NCBI RefSeq assembly: GCF_000739615.1
Contig: NZ_BATP01000005.1
Location: forward strand, 62,001-126,000
From: Haloferula sp. BvORR071
GTDB taxonomy: Bacteria; Verrucomicrobiota; Verrucomicrobiia; Verrucomicrobiales; Akkermansiaceae
DNA: 64,000 nt
Reading direction: 5' to 3'
The notes beneath the pieces are model-generated. The model was not told the origin of the DNA. It saw nothing but the letters and a program-made list of their open reading frames with translations, and did no database searches. Below, piece after piece: positions 18,089 to 27,542 of this stretch; within the stretch, counting starts at the first letter, position 1; each line of letters opens with the position of its first letter. Both the position numbers and the translations under genes were made by a program.

Positions 18089-18884
18089 GCCATCACCCGC
18101 CTACCGCTCTGCCAGCCGCCACACGGGAAAATGGCTCCTGATCTGCCTGCTCGGCCTGGCGGGAATGCTCGCGCTGATGTTCTTCCTGAGCTCCCACCCG
18201 GTCACCAAAGGGCTGGGCCTGTGGATTTTCGCAATCGCGGTCTGGCCGTTCTTCATCTCGCTCGCCATCGCGGTCTTCCTGATGAGGAAGCTCCACCGCG
18301 ACCGCCGCCAAGGGATCGCAAACAAGCTCCGCACGCTCGGCTACCAAGTCACACTGGAACCAACTGCCGAGGAGAAATCCGCATTCTTTCAAGGCCTCGA
18401 GGTCTTCAAGAATGCTACCGATCTCCGCAACGGTCCCGGGTGCCTCTGCTGGATCGCCACCCGCAGCACCTCCGGGGGCTGCTGCTACCTCTGCGAATAC
18501 GAGTTCGTCACCGGCTCCGGCAAATCCACCCAGGAACACTACCGCACCTTGGTGGTCCTGCCAAAGAAATGGCCGGATGCTACCGTCGGTTGGCCGAATG
18601 CCTTCTTCATGTGGCGCTTGGGCAAGATCGCCCGCAAGCTGATGCGCCGGCAGGAGAACAAGGACCCTACCTTCGCGGATCTGGCCAAGGAGTGGTCGAT
18701 CGATGGCGATACCGCCACCGGACAACACTTCCTGACACCGGAGGTCCGCGCCCAGCTTACCTCCGCGCCTCGGGGCGAGATCTGGTGCATCGGCGGCGAT
18801 GTCCTGTGCTGCTGCTACCAGAATCCGATGGATGCAGAGAGTATCGGCAAGCTGTTAGAGCGTGCAAGGAGCATCGCGGGATAA
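18087..18884 (+). CDS. Hypothetical membrane protein with cysteine-rich domain
   Basis: A 265-residue protein with two N-terminal membrane segments (WLLICLLGLAGMLALMFFL at about 15-33; LWIFAIAVWPFFISLAIAVF at about 45-64). A soluble domain follows with cysteine clusters (GCLCW; GGCCYLCEYEF; GEIWCIGGDVLCCCYQ). I do not recognise the family. ATG 18087 is needed to place the first membrane segment normally. Its start overlaps the divergent 2H gene start. Confidence 0.65.
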   Translation: MPSPAYRSASRHTGKWLLICLLGLAGMLALMFFLSSHPVTKGLGLWIFAIAVWPFFISLAIAVFLMRKLHRDRRQGIANKLRTLGYQVTLEPTAEEKSAFFQGLEVFKNATDLRNGPGCLCWIATRSTSGGCCYLCEYEFVTGSGKSTQEHYRTLVVLPKKWPDATVGWPNAFFMWRLGKIARKLMRRQENKDPTFADLAKEWSIDGDTATGQHFLTPEVRAQLTSAPRGEIWCIGGDVLCCCYQNPMDAESIGKLLERARSIAG

Positions 18885-19109
18885 AGCTTCGGCAGACGCA
18901 GCCGATATCCTCCCTCAACTCATCCGCGAGGCATCGTGTCCACCCGCGCGCGGCACCATTTTCGCCACAATCGGCACCACCGCACCCAAACACCTCAGCC
19001 TCAAAGAGGATACACAAAACAACACTCCACACACCCCTAAAATATCGACAACTCAAAATCATTTTAGCATATCTCCCAGCGCTACCCTAACACCAATCAT
19101 CTCATCTCC

Positions 19110-22028
19110 ATGAAACTCTCCTCGTTTCGTCCGCTCGTCTTGATGACCGCAGTCTCCCTATCGGGCGCAGTCACAATCCTCCCTACAGCCCACGCCCTGC
19201 CGCGCCTCGAGGCCTTGCATGCCTTCGAGCTTCACGGCATCTACCCGGACGGAAGCCTAGTGTCCGACGCGGCAGGAAACCTCTACGGAACCTCCGGTTA
19301 CGGCGCCTACGGTTCCGGCACCATTTTCAAGATCGCGACTGATGGAACGATCACCACCCTCCACCATTTCGCGGTCTTCGATGGCGAGCTTCCGGGGACC
19401 TACCTGACTCCAGGCGCGGACGGAAACTTCTACGGAACCGCCATGCGTGGCGGAGCAAGTGGCGGCGGGACGATCTACCGGATCACCCCGGAAGGTGAGT
19501 TCACAATGCTGCACGAATTCAGTGGCGGGGCCGATGGTTTCGGGCCTGGCTTGGCGCTGCTCCGATCGCAGCAAGATGGCAACTTCTACGGCTGCACGAT
19601 TGAAGGCGGAGCGAATGGACTGGGCACCTTCTTCCAGATCACGCCTGACGGTGTCCTGACGACGCTGCATGACTGGAGCCACGACGCCGTCGGCTGGGGT
19701 TCCTTGACCAATCCTATCCAGGGAACTGATGGGAACTTCTACGGCATCAACCGGGAGAACTCCGCGGGAAGCCCCGTGGTCTACCAAGTCACGCCTTCCG
19801 GCAACGCAAGCGTGGTCGCGAATTTCGCGGGTCTTCCGAACATCGCCTACGCCCAGCCGCAGAGCCTCATGCAGGCCTCGGACGGGAATTTCTACGGCGT
19901 GAACTATATCGGTGGCATTGGGACAAGTTGGCACCTCTTCAAAGTCGAAGCGGGCACAGTCTCGCGGATTGCCGAATTCGATCCGACGGTAAACGACCTC
20001 CCCACCGGTTTGCTGGTCGAAGGACCGGATGGCATGCTCTATGGCACCACGGGATATGGTGGTGCTTTCGGCGTCGGCACGATCTACCGCTGCGGGAAGT
20101 CGGGAGGCCTGAGCACATTCGCGAATTTGAATTCAGAATCCGGCGGAGCGGCCCATCCCTTCGGTGGCGTGATCCCGCAGCCGGATGGGACCTTCCTGGG
20201 TCTCAGCCGCTTTGGTGGCGCATTCAATTGCGGTTCGGCATTCCGCGTGAGCGCGACCGGTGAGATCACCGTGATCAGCAGCTTCAAACCCCTGCCGGAC
20301 AATCAGCCCGCCTCCAAGCTCTTGCAGGCGAGCGATGGCAGCTTCTACGGAAGCACCCGCAGCAACGGAGATTTCGGCAATGCGATTTTCAGGTTCACGC
20401 CGCAGGGAGACTTCAACCTTTTCCCGGGCTCGCCTATCGACACAAATCACATCTACATGCCCTACGACTCCGGCTTGATAGAGGGAGAGGACGGGACCAT
20501 CTTCGGTTTCGACACCGCTGGCGGGGAACAGAACCAAGGCCAGATCTACACCCTTGATGAAGCCTATCAACGCGTGGACTTCCTCACTCTCGGAGAGGGC
20601 GTCGGTAACCGGCTCAACGGCCTCACCAAGGGCCCGGACGGCAACTTCTACGGCACCACCCAATATGGTGGCAGCTTCTATGGCGGCACCGTCTTCAAGC
20701 TCGACCCTGCTGGAAACTTCACGGTGATCGCGGAGTTCGACGGGGAAACGTCCTCCTACCCGGCACCCGGCCTGGTTTATGGCTCGGACGGCAGTCTCTA
20801 TGGCACCACGATTCACGGCGGGGCCGAGCAAACTGGCACGGTGTTCAAGGTCAGCCCCGAGGGAGTGCTCACCACCTTGGCTGAGTTCGGCAATACCGAG
20901 GAGGGTAGCAGACACCCGTCGACCGGCTTGATCGAAGCCTCCGATGGCAACTTCTACGGGGTGACGCCCGAGGGAGGCCCGACCAGCACCGGCACGATCT
21001 TCAAGGTCACACCCTCCGGTGAGATTACCACCTTGCATGCGTTCAGCCCTGGCGCTGATGCCTATCCCGTGGGGCAACTGGTGGAAGCTCCGGATGGAGC
21101 GCTTTATGGTGCCACGCGCGGCCTTCAATCGACTTGGCAAGAGGTGGGCAGCCTGTTCAGGATCACCAAGAATGGCGAGTTCTCCACCGTGCTCCAGTTC
21201 GACGGAATCCATGGTGCAAGTCCCTTGGCGGGTCTGACGGCCGCCAGCGATGGCTGCCTCTATGGCACCACCTCCTTTGGCGGCGTGACGGAAGACGGCA
21301 AGCCCGCCGGCGGTGGCTCGATCTTCCGCATCCTCTTCGGCGCGGAAATCGAAACCGAAGCCGCAACGGAGATTGCCGCTAGCACCGCAACCCTCCATGC
21401 GAGCGTGAACCCCGGCGGCTACCCGACCACGGTCAGCTTCCAGTATGGCACCAGCCCCGATCTCTCCAGTTTCACCACCGTCTCGGCGGCGACCGTCCCG
21501 GCAGGAACCGAGCCGGTGAATGTCCAGGTGCCCCTCAGCGGATTGGCCCCGGAAACAACCTACTACTTCCGTGCAGTCGCGGTGAATGACGAGACACCGG
21601 CTGAGCAAAGCGGTGCTATCGCCAGCTTCGTGACCACCGGATCTCCCGATATCTCCGTGGAGACCGGCAACGGCCGGGTCTTGTCAAATGGGGCCATCCT
21701 CAGCTTCGGACTGGTCAGAATCGCCAGCCCCGAAACCCTCACGCTCACCATCCGCAATACCAGCGGCACCGCGCCCCTCACGGGAGTCGCTGCCACCCTT
21801 AGTGGCGGCGGAGCAGGGCACTTCGCCATCACGGGCCTGCCCGCCTCGACTGTTCCGGGGAGCTCCAGCACGAGCTGCGCGGTCCGCTTCGCGCCGACCT
21901 CACCCGGCCTGAAATCCGCGAAGCTGACCATCACCAGCAGCGATCCGGACGAAAGCCCGCTGGAAGTGAACGTCTACGGTATCGCCTTGCCGAAGCTCCT
22001 CGGCGGGCTGCTGAAAGCGGCTCATTGA
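19110..22028 (+). CDS. Secreted GloVer-repeat protein with FN3-like and choice-of-anchor D domains
   Basis: A 972-residue exported protein. A signal peptide ends about residue 29 (PTAHALP). Residues 35-735 contain about fourteen repeats of the TIGR03803 GloVer type, built around DGNFYGTT-GG-GTIFKI, probably forming beta-propellers. Then comes an FN3-like module (NPGGYPTTVSFQYGTSPDLS; GLAPETTYYFRAVAVND) and a C-terminal ASPM-SPD-2-Hydin-like domain (FGLVRIASPETLTLTIRN; APTSPGLKSAKLTITSSDP). The name refers to Gloeobacter and Verrucomicrobia, where the repeat was defined. Probably a surface protein of unknown function. Confidence 0.9.
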   Translation: MKLSSFRPLVLMTAVSLSGAVTILPTAHALPRLEALHAFELHGIYPDGSLVSDAAGNLYGTSGYGAYGSGTIFKIATDGTITTLHHFAVFDGELPGTYLTPGADGNFYGTAMRGGASGGGTIYRITPEGEFTMLHEFSGGADGFGPGLALLRSQQDGNFYGCTIEGGANGLGTFFQITPDGVLTTLHDWSHDAVGWGSLTNPIQGTDGNFYGINRENSAGSPVVYQVTPSGNASVVANFAGLPNIAYAQPQSLMQASDGNFYGVNYIGGIGTSWHLFKVEAGTVSRIAEFDPTVNDLPTGLLVEGPDGMLYGTTGYGGAFGVGTIYRCGKSGGLSTFANLNSESGGAAHPFGGVIPQPDGTFLGLSRFGGAFNCGSAFRVSATGEITVISSFKPLPDNQPASKLLQASDGSFYGSTRSNGDFGNAIFRFTPQGDFNLFPGSPIDTNHIYMPYDSGLIEGEDGTIFGFDTAGGEQNQGQIYTLDEAYQRVDFLTLGEGVGNRLNGLTKGPDGNFYGTTQYGGSFYGGTVFKLDPAGNFTVIAEFDGETSSYPAPGLVYGSDGSLYGTTIHGGAEQTGTVFKVSPEGVLTTLAEFGNTEEGSRHPSTGLIEASDGNFYGVTPEGGPTSTGTIFKVTPSGEITTLHAFSPGADAYPVGQLVEAPDGALYGATRGLQSTWQEVGSLFRITKNGEFSTVLQFDGIHGASPLAGLTAASDGCLYGTTSFGGVTEDGKPAGGGSIFRILFGAEIETEAATEIAASTATLHASVNPGGYPTTVSFQYGTSPDLSSFTTVSAATVPAGTEPVNVQVPLSGLAPETTYYFRAVAVNDETPAEQSGAIASFVTTGSPDISVETGNGRVLSNGAILSFGLVRIASPETLTLTIRNTSGTAPLTGVAATLSGGGAGHFAITGLPASTVPGSSSTSCAVRFAPTSPGLKSAKLTITSSDPDESPLEVNVYGIALPKLLGGLLKAAH

Positions 22029-22038
22029 TTTGCAAAGC

Positions 22039-22070
22039 AGGCAGGGGTCCGGCGATCTGGAGCCCTGCCT
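22039..22070. terminator. Hairpin between convergent genes
   Basis: AGGCAGGG (22039-22046) is complementary to CCCTGCCT (22063-22070), with a 16-nt loop. It lies 10 bases after the GloVer gene stop and before the convergent YjdM-like gene stop. There is no T tract on either side, so the terminator call is tentative. Confidence 0.45.
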
Positions 22071-22104
22071 CGCAGTCGCCTTTCAAGGCGGCCCTATCCT
22101 TGCC

Positions 22105-22446
22105 TCAGGCATTCACTTTCTTCACGAAGCACGCCTTCAAGCCGATCGCGAGTCCGTCCATCTTGCAGGAGATCTCGTGATCGCCATCCCCCAGGCGGAT
22201 GGCATTCGACTTCGTGCCGATCTTCAGGGTCTGCGAGGAGCCCTTCAGCTTGAGATCCTTGATCATCGCAACGACATCCCCATTCGCGAGGACGTGACCG
22301 TAGGCGTCCTTGACCACGCGGTCGGCAGCGGGCTCATCGGCCAGGGATTCCTTCGGCCACTCGTGCCCACAGGTCAGGCACTCGTAGTGATCCGAGTGGA
22401 CCAAAACTTCAGACGACTCACAGATGGGACAAACCGGGGTGCTCAT
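22105..22446 (-). CDS. YjdM/PhnA-type zinc-ribbon protein
   Basis: A 113-residue protein with an N-terminal zinc ribbon (CPICESSEV and YECLTCGHEW, four cysteines). The PhnA/YjdM domain follows: VKDAYGHVLANGDVVAMIKDLKLKG and ending ACFVKKVNA. The length is usual. The PhnA name came from proximity to phosphonate genes in E. coli, and no phosphonate genes are nearby, so the role is unknown. Confidence 0.93.
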   Translation of the reverse strand: MSTPVCPICESSEVLVHSDHYECLTCGHEWPKESLADEPAADRVVKDAYGHVLANGDVVAMIKDLKLKGSSQTLKIGTKSNAIRLGDGDHEISCKMDGLAIGLKACFVKKVNA

Positions 22447-22479
22447 GAGGAACTAGAAGAGACGATTGGAGGTGGGAAC

Positions 22480-23409
22480 TCAAGCCATCCTTGGCGCTTC
22501 ATGCCCGCCGTGCGCCGCGCCATCTTCGAAACCGAAACCGCGTCGCACCGCCGCCATCTGCGCAGTGAGGCGGCCGCTCTGCTCGCGGACCGTGAAAGGC
22601 TCTTCTACCTCCATCGCCACGTCCCCCACTTCATCCCGGTGCCGGCAAGCGTAGAGCGAGAACAGAGGCGGCAAGCTCTCACGTGGAACCACATCCCGCA
22701 GCTTCACCGTGGCGAGCCCAGCAGCCGCGATGCCGTCCAGCGCCCGTTGCTTCTGCGGAAAGGGAAAACACAGCACGAACCAACCGCCGGGCGCGAGATG
22801 CTTCACCGCCGCCTTCGCATAGTCGGAGACATCCCCGCGCAACTCGAAGCGCGCATGTGCCTTCTGCGAGTCCTGCGGTACCACCCCGGCATTCGCCGGG
22901 AAGTAGGGCGGACTCCCTGTCACCAGTGGAAACTTGCGGCCCAGCGCCAACTCGCGCAGATCCCCGTGCGAGCAATCCACCCGCTCCCGGATCCCGTTCG
23001 CATCCAGATTTGATTGCAGTAGCCGATAGCTGATCTCCTGCGCCTCGACACAAGTGAGCCGCGCCACTGGGCCCATTCCCCACAGCGTCAGCAGCCCCAC
23101 CGTGCCGATCCCGGTCCCAAGATCCAGATGCTCCGTCACCGGCGGCGAAACCTGCAGCGCATACCAAGCCGTCAGCACATCATCGATCGAGTGTCGGTGC
23201 CCGGCCTTGCGCTGCGCGATCAACCAGCCCGCCGCGCCACCGGCATCGTCCATAAGGGCACTACCTCCCGCTAGACCACGCGGTCCCGTTAGAGCATCCA
23301 GCGTGATCTTCTCGCCGAGTTCGCTCTCCAGTTGCTGGCGTTCGGACAGCCAGCGGGCCATGGCGGGAGTTTCGTTCGGTGACGGCATCGACGGGCGGCG
23401 ATCTTTCAC
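22480..23409 (-). CDS. TrmN6-like SAM-dependent methyltransferase
   Basis: A 309-residue protein with a class I methyltransferase core: LDLGTGIGTVGLL (motif I), ARLTCVEAQE (acidic end of strand 2) and VTGSPPYFPAN. The last is the N6-adenine methyltransferase (N/D/S)PPY motif, with Ser in place of Asn as in some TrmN6 relatives. Similarity is to tRNA1(Val) adenine-37 N6-methyltransferases, but the target is not proven. ATG 23388 (MPSPNETP) is an alternative start. It is upstream of the YjdM-like gene on the same strand with a 33-base gap. Confidence 0.82.
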   Translation of the reverse strand: MKDRRPSMPSPNETPAMARWLSERQQLESELGEKITLDALTGPRGLAGGSALMDDAGGAAGWLIAQRKAGHRHSIDDVLTAWYALQVSPPVTEHLDLGTGIGTVGLLTLWGMGPVARLTCVEAQEISYRLLQSNLDANGIRERVDCSHGDLRELALGRKFPLVTGSPPYFPANAGVVPQDSQKAHARFELRGDVSDYAKAAVKHLAPGGWFVLCFPFPQKQRALDGIAAAGLATVKLRDVVPRESLPPLFSLYACRHRDEVGDVAMEVEEPFTVREQSGRLTAQMAAVRRGFGFEDGAAHGGHEAPRMA

Positions 23410-23450
23410 GCCGTCTCGCCCATGGGAAAGACTGAAATGTCCGACTGCCC

Positions 23451-23942
23451 TCAGTGCTTCTTCTCATCGTGGCAGACCATATCGATCACCACCGTAATTG
23501 CCAGTAGCAGCACCGGATCTTCGCTACCCCCGATCTCGATCCCGTAGCTGTCGCTGAAGGTGAACCACTCCTTGCTCACCCGCCCGACCGTTTGCCCGGA
23601 CCACTTCAGTAGATACTCGTGGTCGAAGAAGTCACCGTCGGCCTCGTAGTCCTCTTCGCTGCCCGGACCATCCACCGTGAACTTGCAGTAGAAGAAGGTG
23701 AAGTGCTCCTTGGCCACCTCCACCACATCCCGCCCCGGGCGGTGGATCTCATACTTCGGCCCCCAGGAGAGGAGGCGTTGCTCGATGTAGGCCACCTCCC
23801 TGCCCTCCATGTCATGGATCGAGAGTTTGTCGCCGAAGCTGAAGACGCGCCCGTCCACGATGTAGCAGTCCCTGCCCTCGTCGTCGCGGATGGTGAAATC
23901 TTCCCCGAAACTCCAGAATTTCTGCCTGAGGGCGTAGCGCAT
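23451..23942 (-). CDS. LURP-one-related family protein
   Basis: A 163-residue protein starting MRYALRQKFWSFGEDFTIRD and continuing GRDCYIVDGRVFSFGDKLSI, the repeated beta-strand pattern of LURP-one/Tubby-like proteins in bacteria. The C-terminus (VLLLAITVVIDMV) is hydrophobic. ATG 23942 is chosen because the N-terminal strand motif begins there, and the longer frame adds 49 unrelated residues. The function of bacterial LURP-one proteins is unknown, although a membrane or lipid role has been proposed for Tubby-like folds. Confidence 0.85.
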   Translation of the reverse strand: MRYALRQKFWSFGEDFTIRDDEGRDCYIVDGRVFSFGDKLSIHDMEGREVAYIEQRLLSWGPKYEIHRPGRDVVEVAKEHFTFFYCKFTVDGPGSEEDYEADGDFFDHEYLLKWSGQTVGRVSKEWFTFSDSYGIEIGGSEDPVLLLAITVVIDMVCHDEKKH

Positions 23943-24091
23943 GGCCGGGGATGTTAGGCGGATCTTTCCAGCGGTCGATGGGAAGACTCGGCCGGAATCG
24001 TAATCGCAAGGACCGGCAAGACGTCGCAGATCCTTGCCACGCAGGCTGTTGGGTGCGACAAAGGCCCCGGCCTGCCGCCACTGCTCCACCC

Positions 24092-25693
24092 ATGAAATCC
24101 CGTCGCCACCTTCTGAGCGCCTCCTTGCTGCTTGGCTCCGCCCTTTCCGCTTGCCTGCCGGCCGCCGCCGAAACCGACTTCGACCGCCTCTGCGCCAAGG
24201 CGCGCGATCTCGCCGCCAAGCCCTACGCGCCCCACGGCGCCAAGCTCGACGACTTCTGGGCGAAGCTTACCTACGACCAGCACCGTGACATCCGCTTCAA
24301 GATGGAGTCCGGCCTGTGGTGGGGCGAGGGCCCCTTCTCGATCGACTTCTTCCACCCCGGCTGGACCGCCAAGAAGACCGTCTCGCTCTACGAAGTGAAC
24401 AACGGCGAGGCCAAGCATCTGGACTTCGACACCTCGCTCTTCGACTACGGCAAGAACAAGATCCCCGCGGGCACCCCGCCGCCTCCCGGCTACGCCGGCT
24501 GGCGCGCGCGCACTCACCTGAACTCGGAGAAGTACATGGACGAGTTCCTGGTCTTCCTCGGGGCCAGCTACTTCCGCGCGATCCCGAAGGACGCGCCCTA
24601 CGGCCTGTCCGCCCGCGGCCTCTCGATCAACAGCGGCCTGCCCGGTGTGGCGGAGGAATTCCCGGACTTCAGCGAGTTCCACCTCGATCACCCGGAGAAG
24701 GACGCCAAGTCCCTGACCGCCACCGCCCTGCTGGAAGGCGAGAGCGTCGCGGGAGCTTACAAGTTTACCGTCACACCCGGTGTGGAAACGGTGATGGACG
24801 TGGAGGCGGAGCTGACCCTGCGCCGCCCGGTCCAGCAGCTTGGCCTCGCCCCTTTCTCCAGCATGTTCTGGTTCGGCGAGAATACCCACCCGCGGCCCTA
24901 CGACTTCCGTCCCGAGGTCCACGATAGCGACGGCTTCCTGATGGAGCTTGGCAGCGGCAACCTGCACTACCGCCCGCTGGAACACACCAAGGACCAGTTC
25001 CGCCACTGTGTCTTCACCATGGAGAAGCCGCGTTCTTGGGCCCTCGTCCAGCGCGACCGCTCCTTCGCATCCTATCAGGATGTGGAAGCGGGCTACCACA
25101 ATCGCCCGAGCGTGAAGGTCGAGCCCATATCCGGCTTCGACAACGGCAAGCTCCACCTCATCGAGATGCCGACCATCGATGAGACCAATGACAACGTGAT
25201 CCTCGTCTGGGAGCCGACTCCCGCGCCCGAAGTCGGCAAGCCTTTCCGCGTCCATTACAAGCTCAAGTGGGTCCGCGACCTGCCACCCTCCGGTCTCTTC
25301 GCCGTGCGCGCCACTCGCGCCGGCAATCCCGTGCAGAAGCCGGACGAGGTGCTGATGAGCATCGACTTCGCCAAGCCGCTCAACCCGGAGAAGAAGGTCG
25401 GCGACCCGAAATGGGACGACGCCTCGAAGTTCAAGCCGGTCGTCACCGTGAACCAAGCCGGGGTCAAGCTCCTGCACGTGGGCCTCACCGACCTGAGCAT
25501 GCCGAATGTCGATGACGTTCCCGCCGGCATCGGCCGCAGCGACCAGCTCCACATGCCGCAGGTTCTCCGCGCCTTCTTCGTGCTCGATCCTTCGAAGGAC
25601 GTGAACGACATCGACATGACCTGCGAGCTCCAGGACGAGAATGGCAAGGTCGTCTCCGAGCGCTGGATCTACCTCTGGAAGCGGACCCACTAG
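24092..25693 (+). CDS. OpgG/MdoG-like periplasmic glucan biosynthesis protein
   Basis: A 533-residue exported protein with an OpgG/MdoG-type sequence. Visible are DIRFKMESGLWWGEGPFSIDFFHPG, YDQHRDIRF, YGLSARGLSI, the central SMFWFGENTHPRPYDFRPEVHDSDG, and ALVQRDRSFASYQD. OpgG acts in the periplasm in synthesis of osmoregulated beta-glucans. The signal (SLLLGSALSAC LPAAAE) contains LSAC, so it could be a lipoprotein or be cut at AAAE. No opgH-like glycosyltransferase gene lies next to it, unlike proteobacterial operons. Identity is strong but the exact product is uncertain. Confidence 0.92.
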   Translation: MKSRRHLLSASLLLGSALSACLPAAAETDFDRLCAKARDLAAKPYAPHGAKLDDFWAKLTYDQHRDIRFKMESGLWWGEGPFSIDFFHPGWTAKKTVSLYEVNNGEAKHLDFDTSLFDYGKNKIPAGTPPPPGYAGWRARTHLNSEKYMDEFLVFLGASYFRAIPKDAPYGLSARGLSINSGLPGVAEEFPDFSEFHLDHPEKDAKSLTATALLEGESVAGAYKFTVTPGVETVMDVEAELTLRRPVQQLGLAPFSSMFWFGENTHPRPYDFRPEVHDSDGFLMELGSGNLHYRPLEHTKDQFRHCVFTMEKPRSWALVQRDRSFASYQDVEAGYHNRPSVKVEPISGFDNGKLHLIEMPTIDETNDNVILVWEPTPAPEVGKPFRVHYKLKWVRDLPPSGLFAVRATRAGNPVQKPDEVLMSIDFAKPLNPEKKVGDPKWDDASKFKPVVTVNQAGVKLLHVGLTDLSMPNVDDVPAGIGRSDQLHMPQVLRAFFVLDPSKDVNDIDMTCELQDENGKVVSERWIYLWKRTH

Positions 25694-25711
25694 GATCACG
25701 CGAAGGAAGGC

Positions 25712-25742
25712 AAAAGGGTCCGCACAGTCTCCCGTGCGGACC
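25712..25742. terminator. Bidirectional terminator between opgG-like and HD genes
   Basis: A 9-bp perfect stem (GGTCCGCAC 25717-25725 with GTGCGGACC 25734-25742) and an 8-nt loop lie between two convergent genes. AAAA at 25712-25715 becomes a U tract for minus-strand transcription, so it fits best as the terminator of the HD-domain gene. Confidence 0.75.
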
Positions 25743-25751
25743 GGGCGGGGT

Positions 25752-26390
25752 TCATTCCGCCCAAGGCGAGTTCTCGATCATCTCGACGAAGTTCGGCCTC
25801 TTGTAGCCCGGCAAGAGGCGCTCGCAGACATCGGCCTTGATATTGCCATAGCAGGTGAATGGCTTGTGCGAGATGCCATCGAAGAAAGCGTGCACGATCT
25901 CCTGCTTGAAGTTCGGCCTCGGGAAGGCCGCCACGATTTCCTCGCGCTGCTCCCGTGAGAGCTCCTCGTAGCCGACACCTACGACGTCGAGTTTGACGCC
26001 ATTCGCCAGCAAGGCCACCTCCGCTTTCTTCCACTTCGTGATCCCCGGAGTGGTGTGCAGCGCGATGGCATCCCAGGCAATGTCCGCGGTCTGCTCTGGA
26101 ATGCCGTGCTGCTGGAGAAAGGCCCGGGCCGCATTCGCACCGTCCACCTCGAAGCGCTCATCCGCGCTGCTATAGGGCGACACTAGCCCAAGATCGTGGA
26201 AAACTGCGCTGATGTAGAGCAATTCCGGATCATACTTCATTTTCTCCCGCTTCCCACGCAGGGCGGCAAAGATGAAGACGCGGAGGGAGTGGTTGTAGAG
26301 CAGCTCCGTCCCATGCTCCCGCAGCAGCTCCGTGGCTTCGGCGGCCAGCTTGCTGTCGGGGATGACGATGTCGGCAATTCGATGATTCAT
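25752..26390 (-). CDS. HD-domain phosphohydrolase
   Basis: A 212-residue protein with the HD metal-binding pattern: YNHSLRVFIFAALRG (first His), VFHDLGLV (His-Asp) and AIALHTTPGI (later His). The overall sequence resembles the cyanamide-hydratase-like HD group (HDLGLVSPY..ERFEVDGANAARAFL). The substrate cannot be deduced. It sits downstream of the broken GlxA gene on the same strand, and a strong terminator follows it. Confidence 0.85.
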   Translation of the reverse strand: MNHRIADIVIPDSKLAAEATELLREHGTELLYNHSLRVFIFAALRGKREKMKYDPELLYISAVFHDLGLVSPYSSADERFEVDGANAARAFLQQHGIPEQTADIAWDAIALHTTPGITKWKKAEVALLANGVKLDVVGVGYEELSREQREEIVAAFPRPNFKQEIVHAFFDGISHKPFTCYGNIKADVCERLLPGYKRPNFVEMIENSPWAE

Positions 26391-26447
26391 GGCGGCGCCA
26401 GCTTGCCACCGCAGCGCCCGGATTCCCCACGACAGTGATCCGACGAT

Positions 26448-27479
26448 TTACGCCATTCCCTTGGCGCGCCCCTTGTCGGACGAGCTGCTTCCCGCACCTG
26501 AAGAGCGGAAGCGCGAACGATACTCCAGCGGAGTCGAGTCCAGCAAGCGGTGGAAGCTGCGCCCCATCACATCTGCGCTTTTGAAGCCACAGGCACAGGC
26601 GATCTCTTCGATGCTTTCCGTTGAACGCTCCAGCTTGCGCCGCACCGCTTCGATCCGGACTTCCTCCACGTAGTGTGCCGGGGACTTCCCGATCTCGCGG
26701 GAGAAGACCCGCTGGAAATTCCGTTCGCTCATGGCGACGCGGGCAGCCAAGGCGGGAATCGAAAGATCCGCATCGAGATGATCCAAGATTCACATTTGCA
26801 GATCCCGCAGCGGCCGGCTCTCGGCAGCTTGCTGCTGGAGCGAGACACTGAATTGCGCCTGGTTTCCCGGCCGGCATAGGAAGACCACCAGCTTGCGCGC
26901 AACCTCCAGCGCGAGGTCCCGCCCGTGATCCTCCTCCAAAAGCGCAAGGCAGAGATCGATACCCGAAGTCACTCCTGCGGAGCTGTAAAACTTGTCCTCG
27001 CGAATCCAAATGGGTACGGGGTCCACCTTCACCGCAGGAAAGCGCGAGGCGAGCTCCTTCGCAAAAGCCCAATGCGTGGTCGCGCGACGGCCATCCAGCA
27101 GCCCGGCATGCGCGAGCATGAAAGCCCCCGTGCAAATCGATCCAACCCGCCGGGAAGCCTCTGCCTGCCGCCGCAACCACGAGAGGACCGCTGCAGTGGG
27201 CACCTGAGTCTCCACGCCCGCACCTCCAGGGACGAGCAAGGTGTCGATCTCCCCTTTCACTCGCGAGTAGTGTTTCCCACCCGCGAAGGAAAGCCCCTGC
27301 ATCCCCGCGATATTCGGCTCCCTGGAGGTCGTCACGATCTCGATCTGATAACGTCGTTCAGATGGCAGCAACCGGTTCGCCGAAGCGAACACATCCACAA
27401 TGCCCACCAGATCCAGCTCCCGCACCGGCGGCATCACCAGAAGCACCAGACGACGATTCGGGGCATCCTTGCGTTTCAT
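26448..27479 (-). pseudogene. GlxA-family AraC regulator interrupted by an in-frame TGA
   Basis: The N-terminal part is a DJ-1/PfpI-like domain (LVLLVMPPVRELDLVGIVDVFASAN; VGSICTGAFMLAHAGLLDGRRATTHW). The C-terminal part is an AraC HTH pair (LAARVAMSERNFQRVFSREIGKSP; IEEIACACGFKSADVMGRSFHRL). Together they form a full GlxA-type regulator of about 343 codons. Codon 230 is TGA (26790-26792) in the same reading frame. Relatives normally have Trp (TGG) at this linker position before xxDHLDADLS, so one G-to-A change explains it. The DNA-binding half is therefore lost unless there is readthrough or a sequencing error. Confidence 0.85.
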
Positions 27480-27542
27480 CGCGCCCCGAGCTTGCAGGGT
27501 GGACCGCAGCTTGTCGACGCCGCTGCAGTCCACCACAGATTC

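Noticed and set aside
26448..26786. A separate small AraC-type gene
   Set aside because: It is in the same frame as the upstream half and its only start would be a TTG right after the stop. It is the cut-off C-terminus of one GlxA-type gene.
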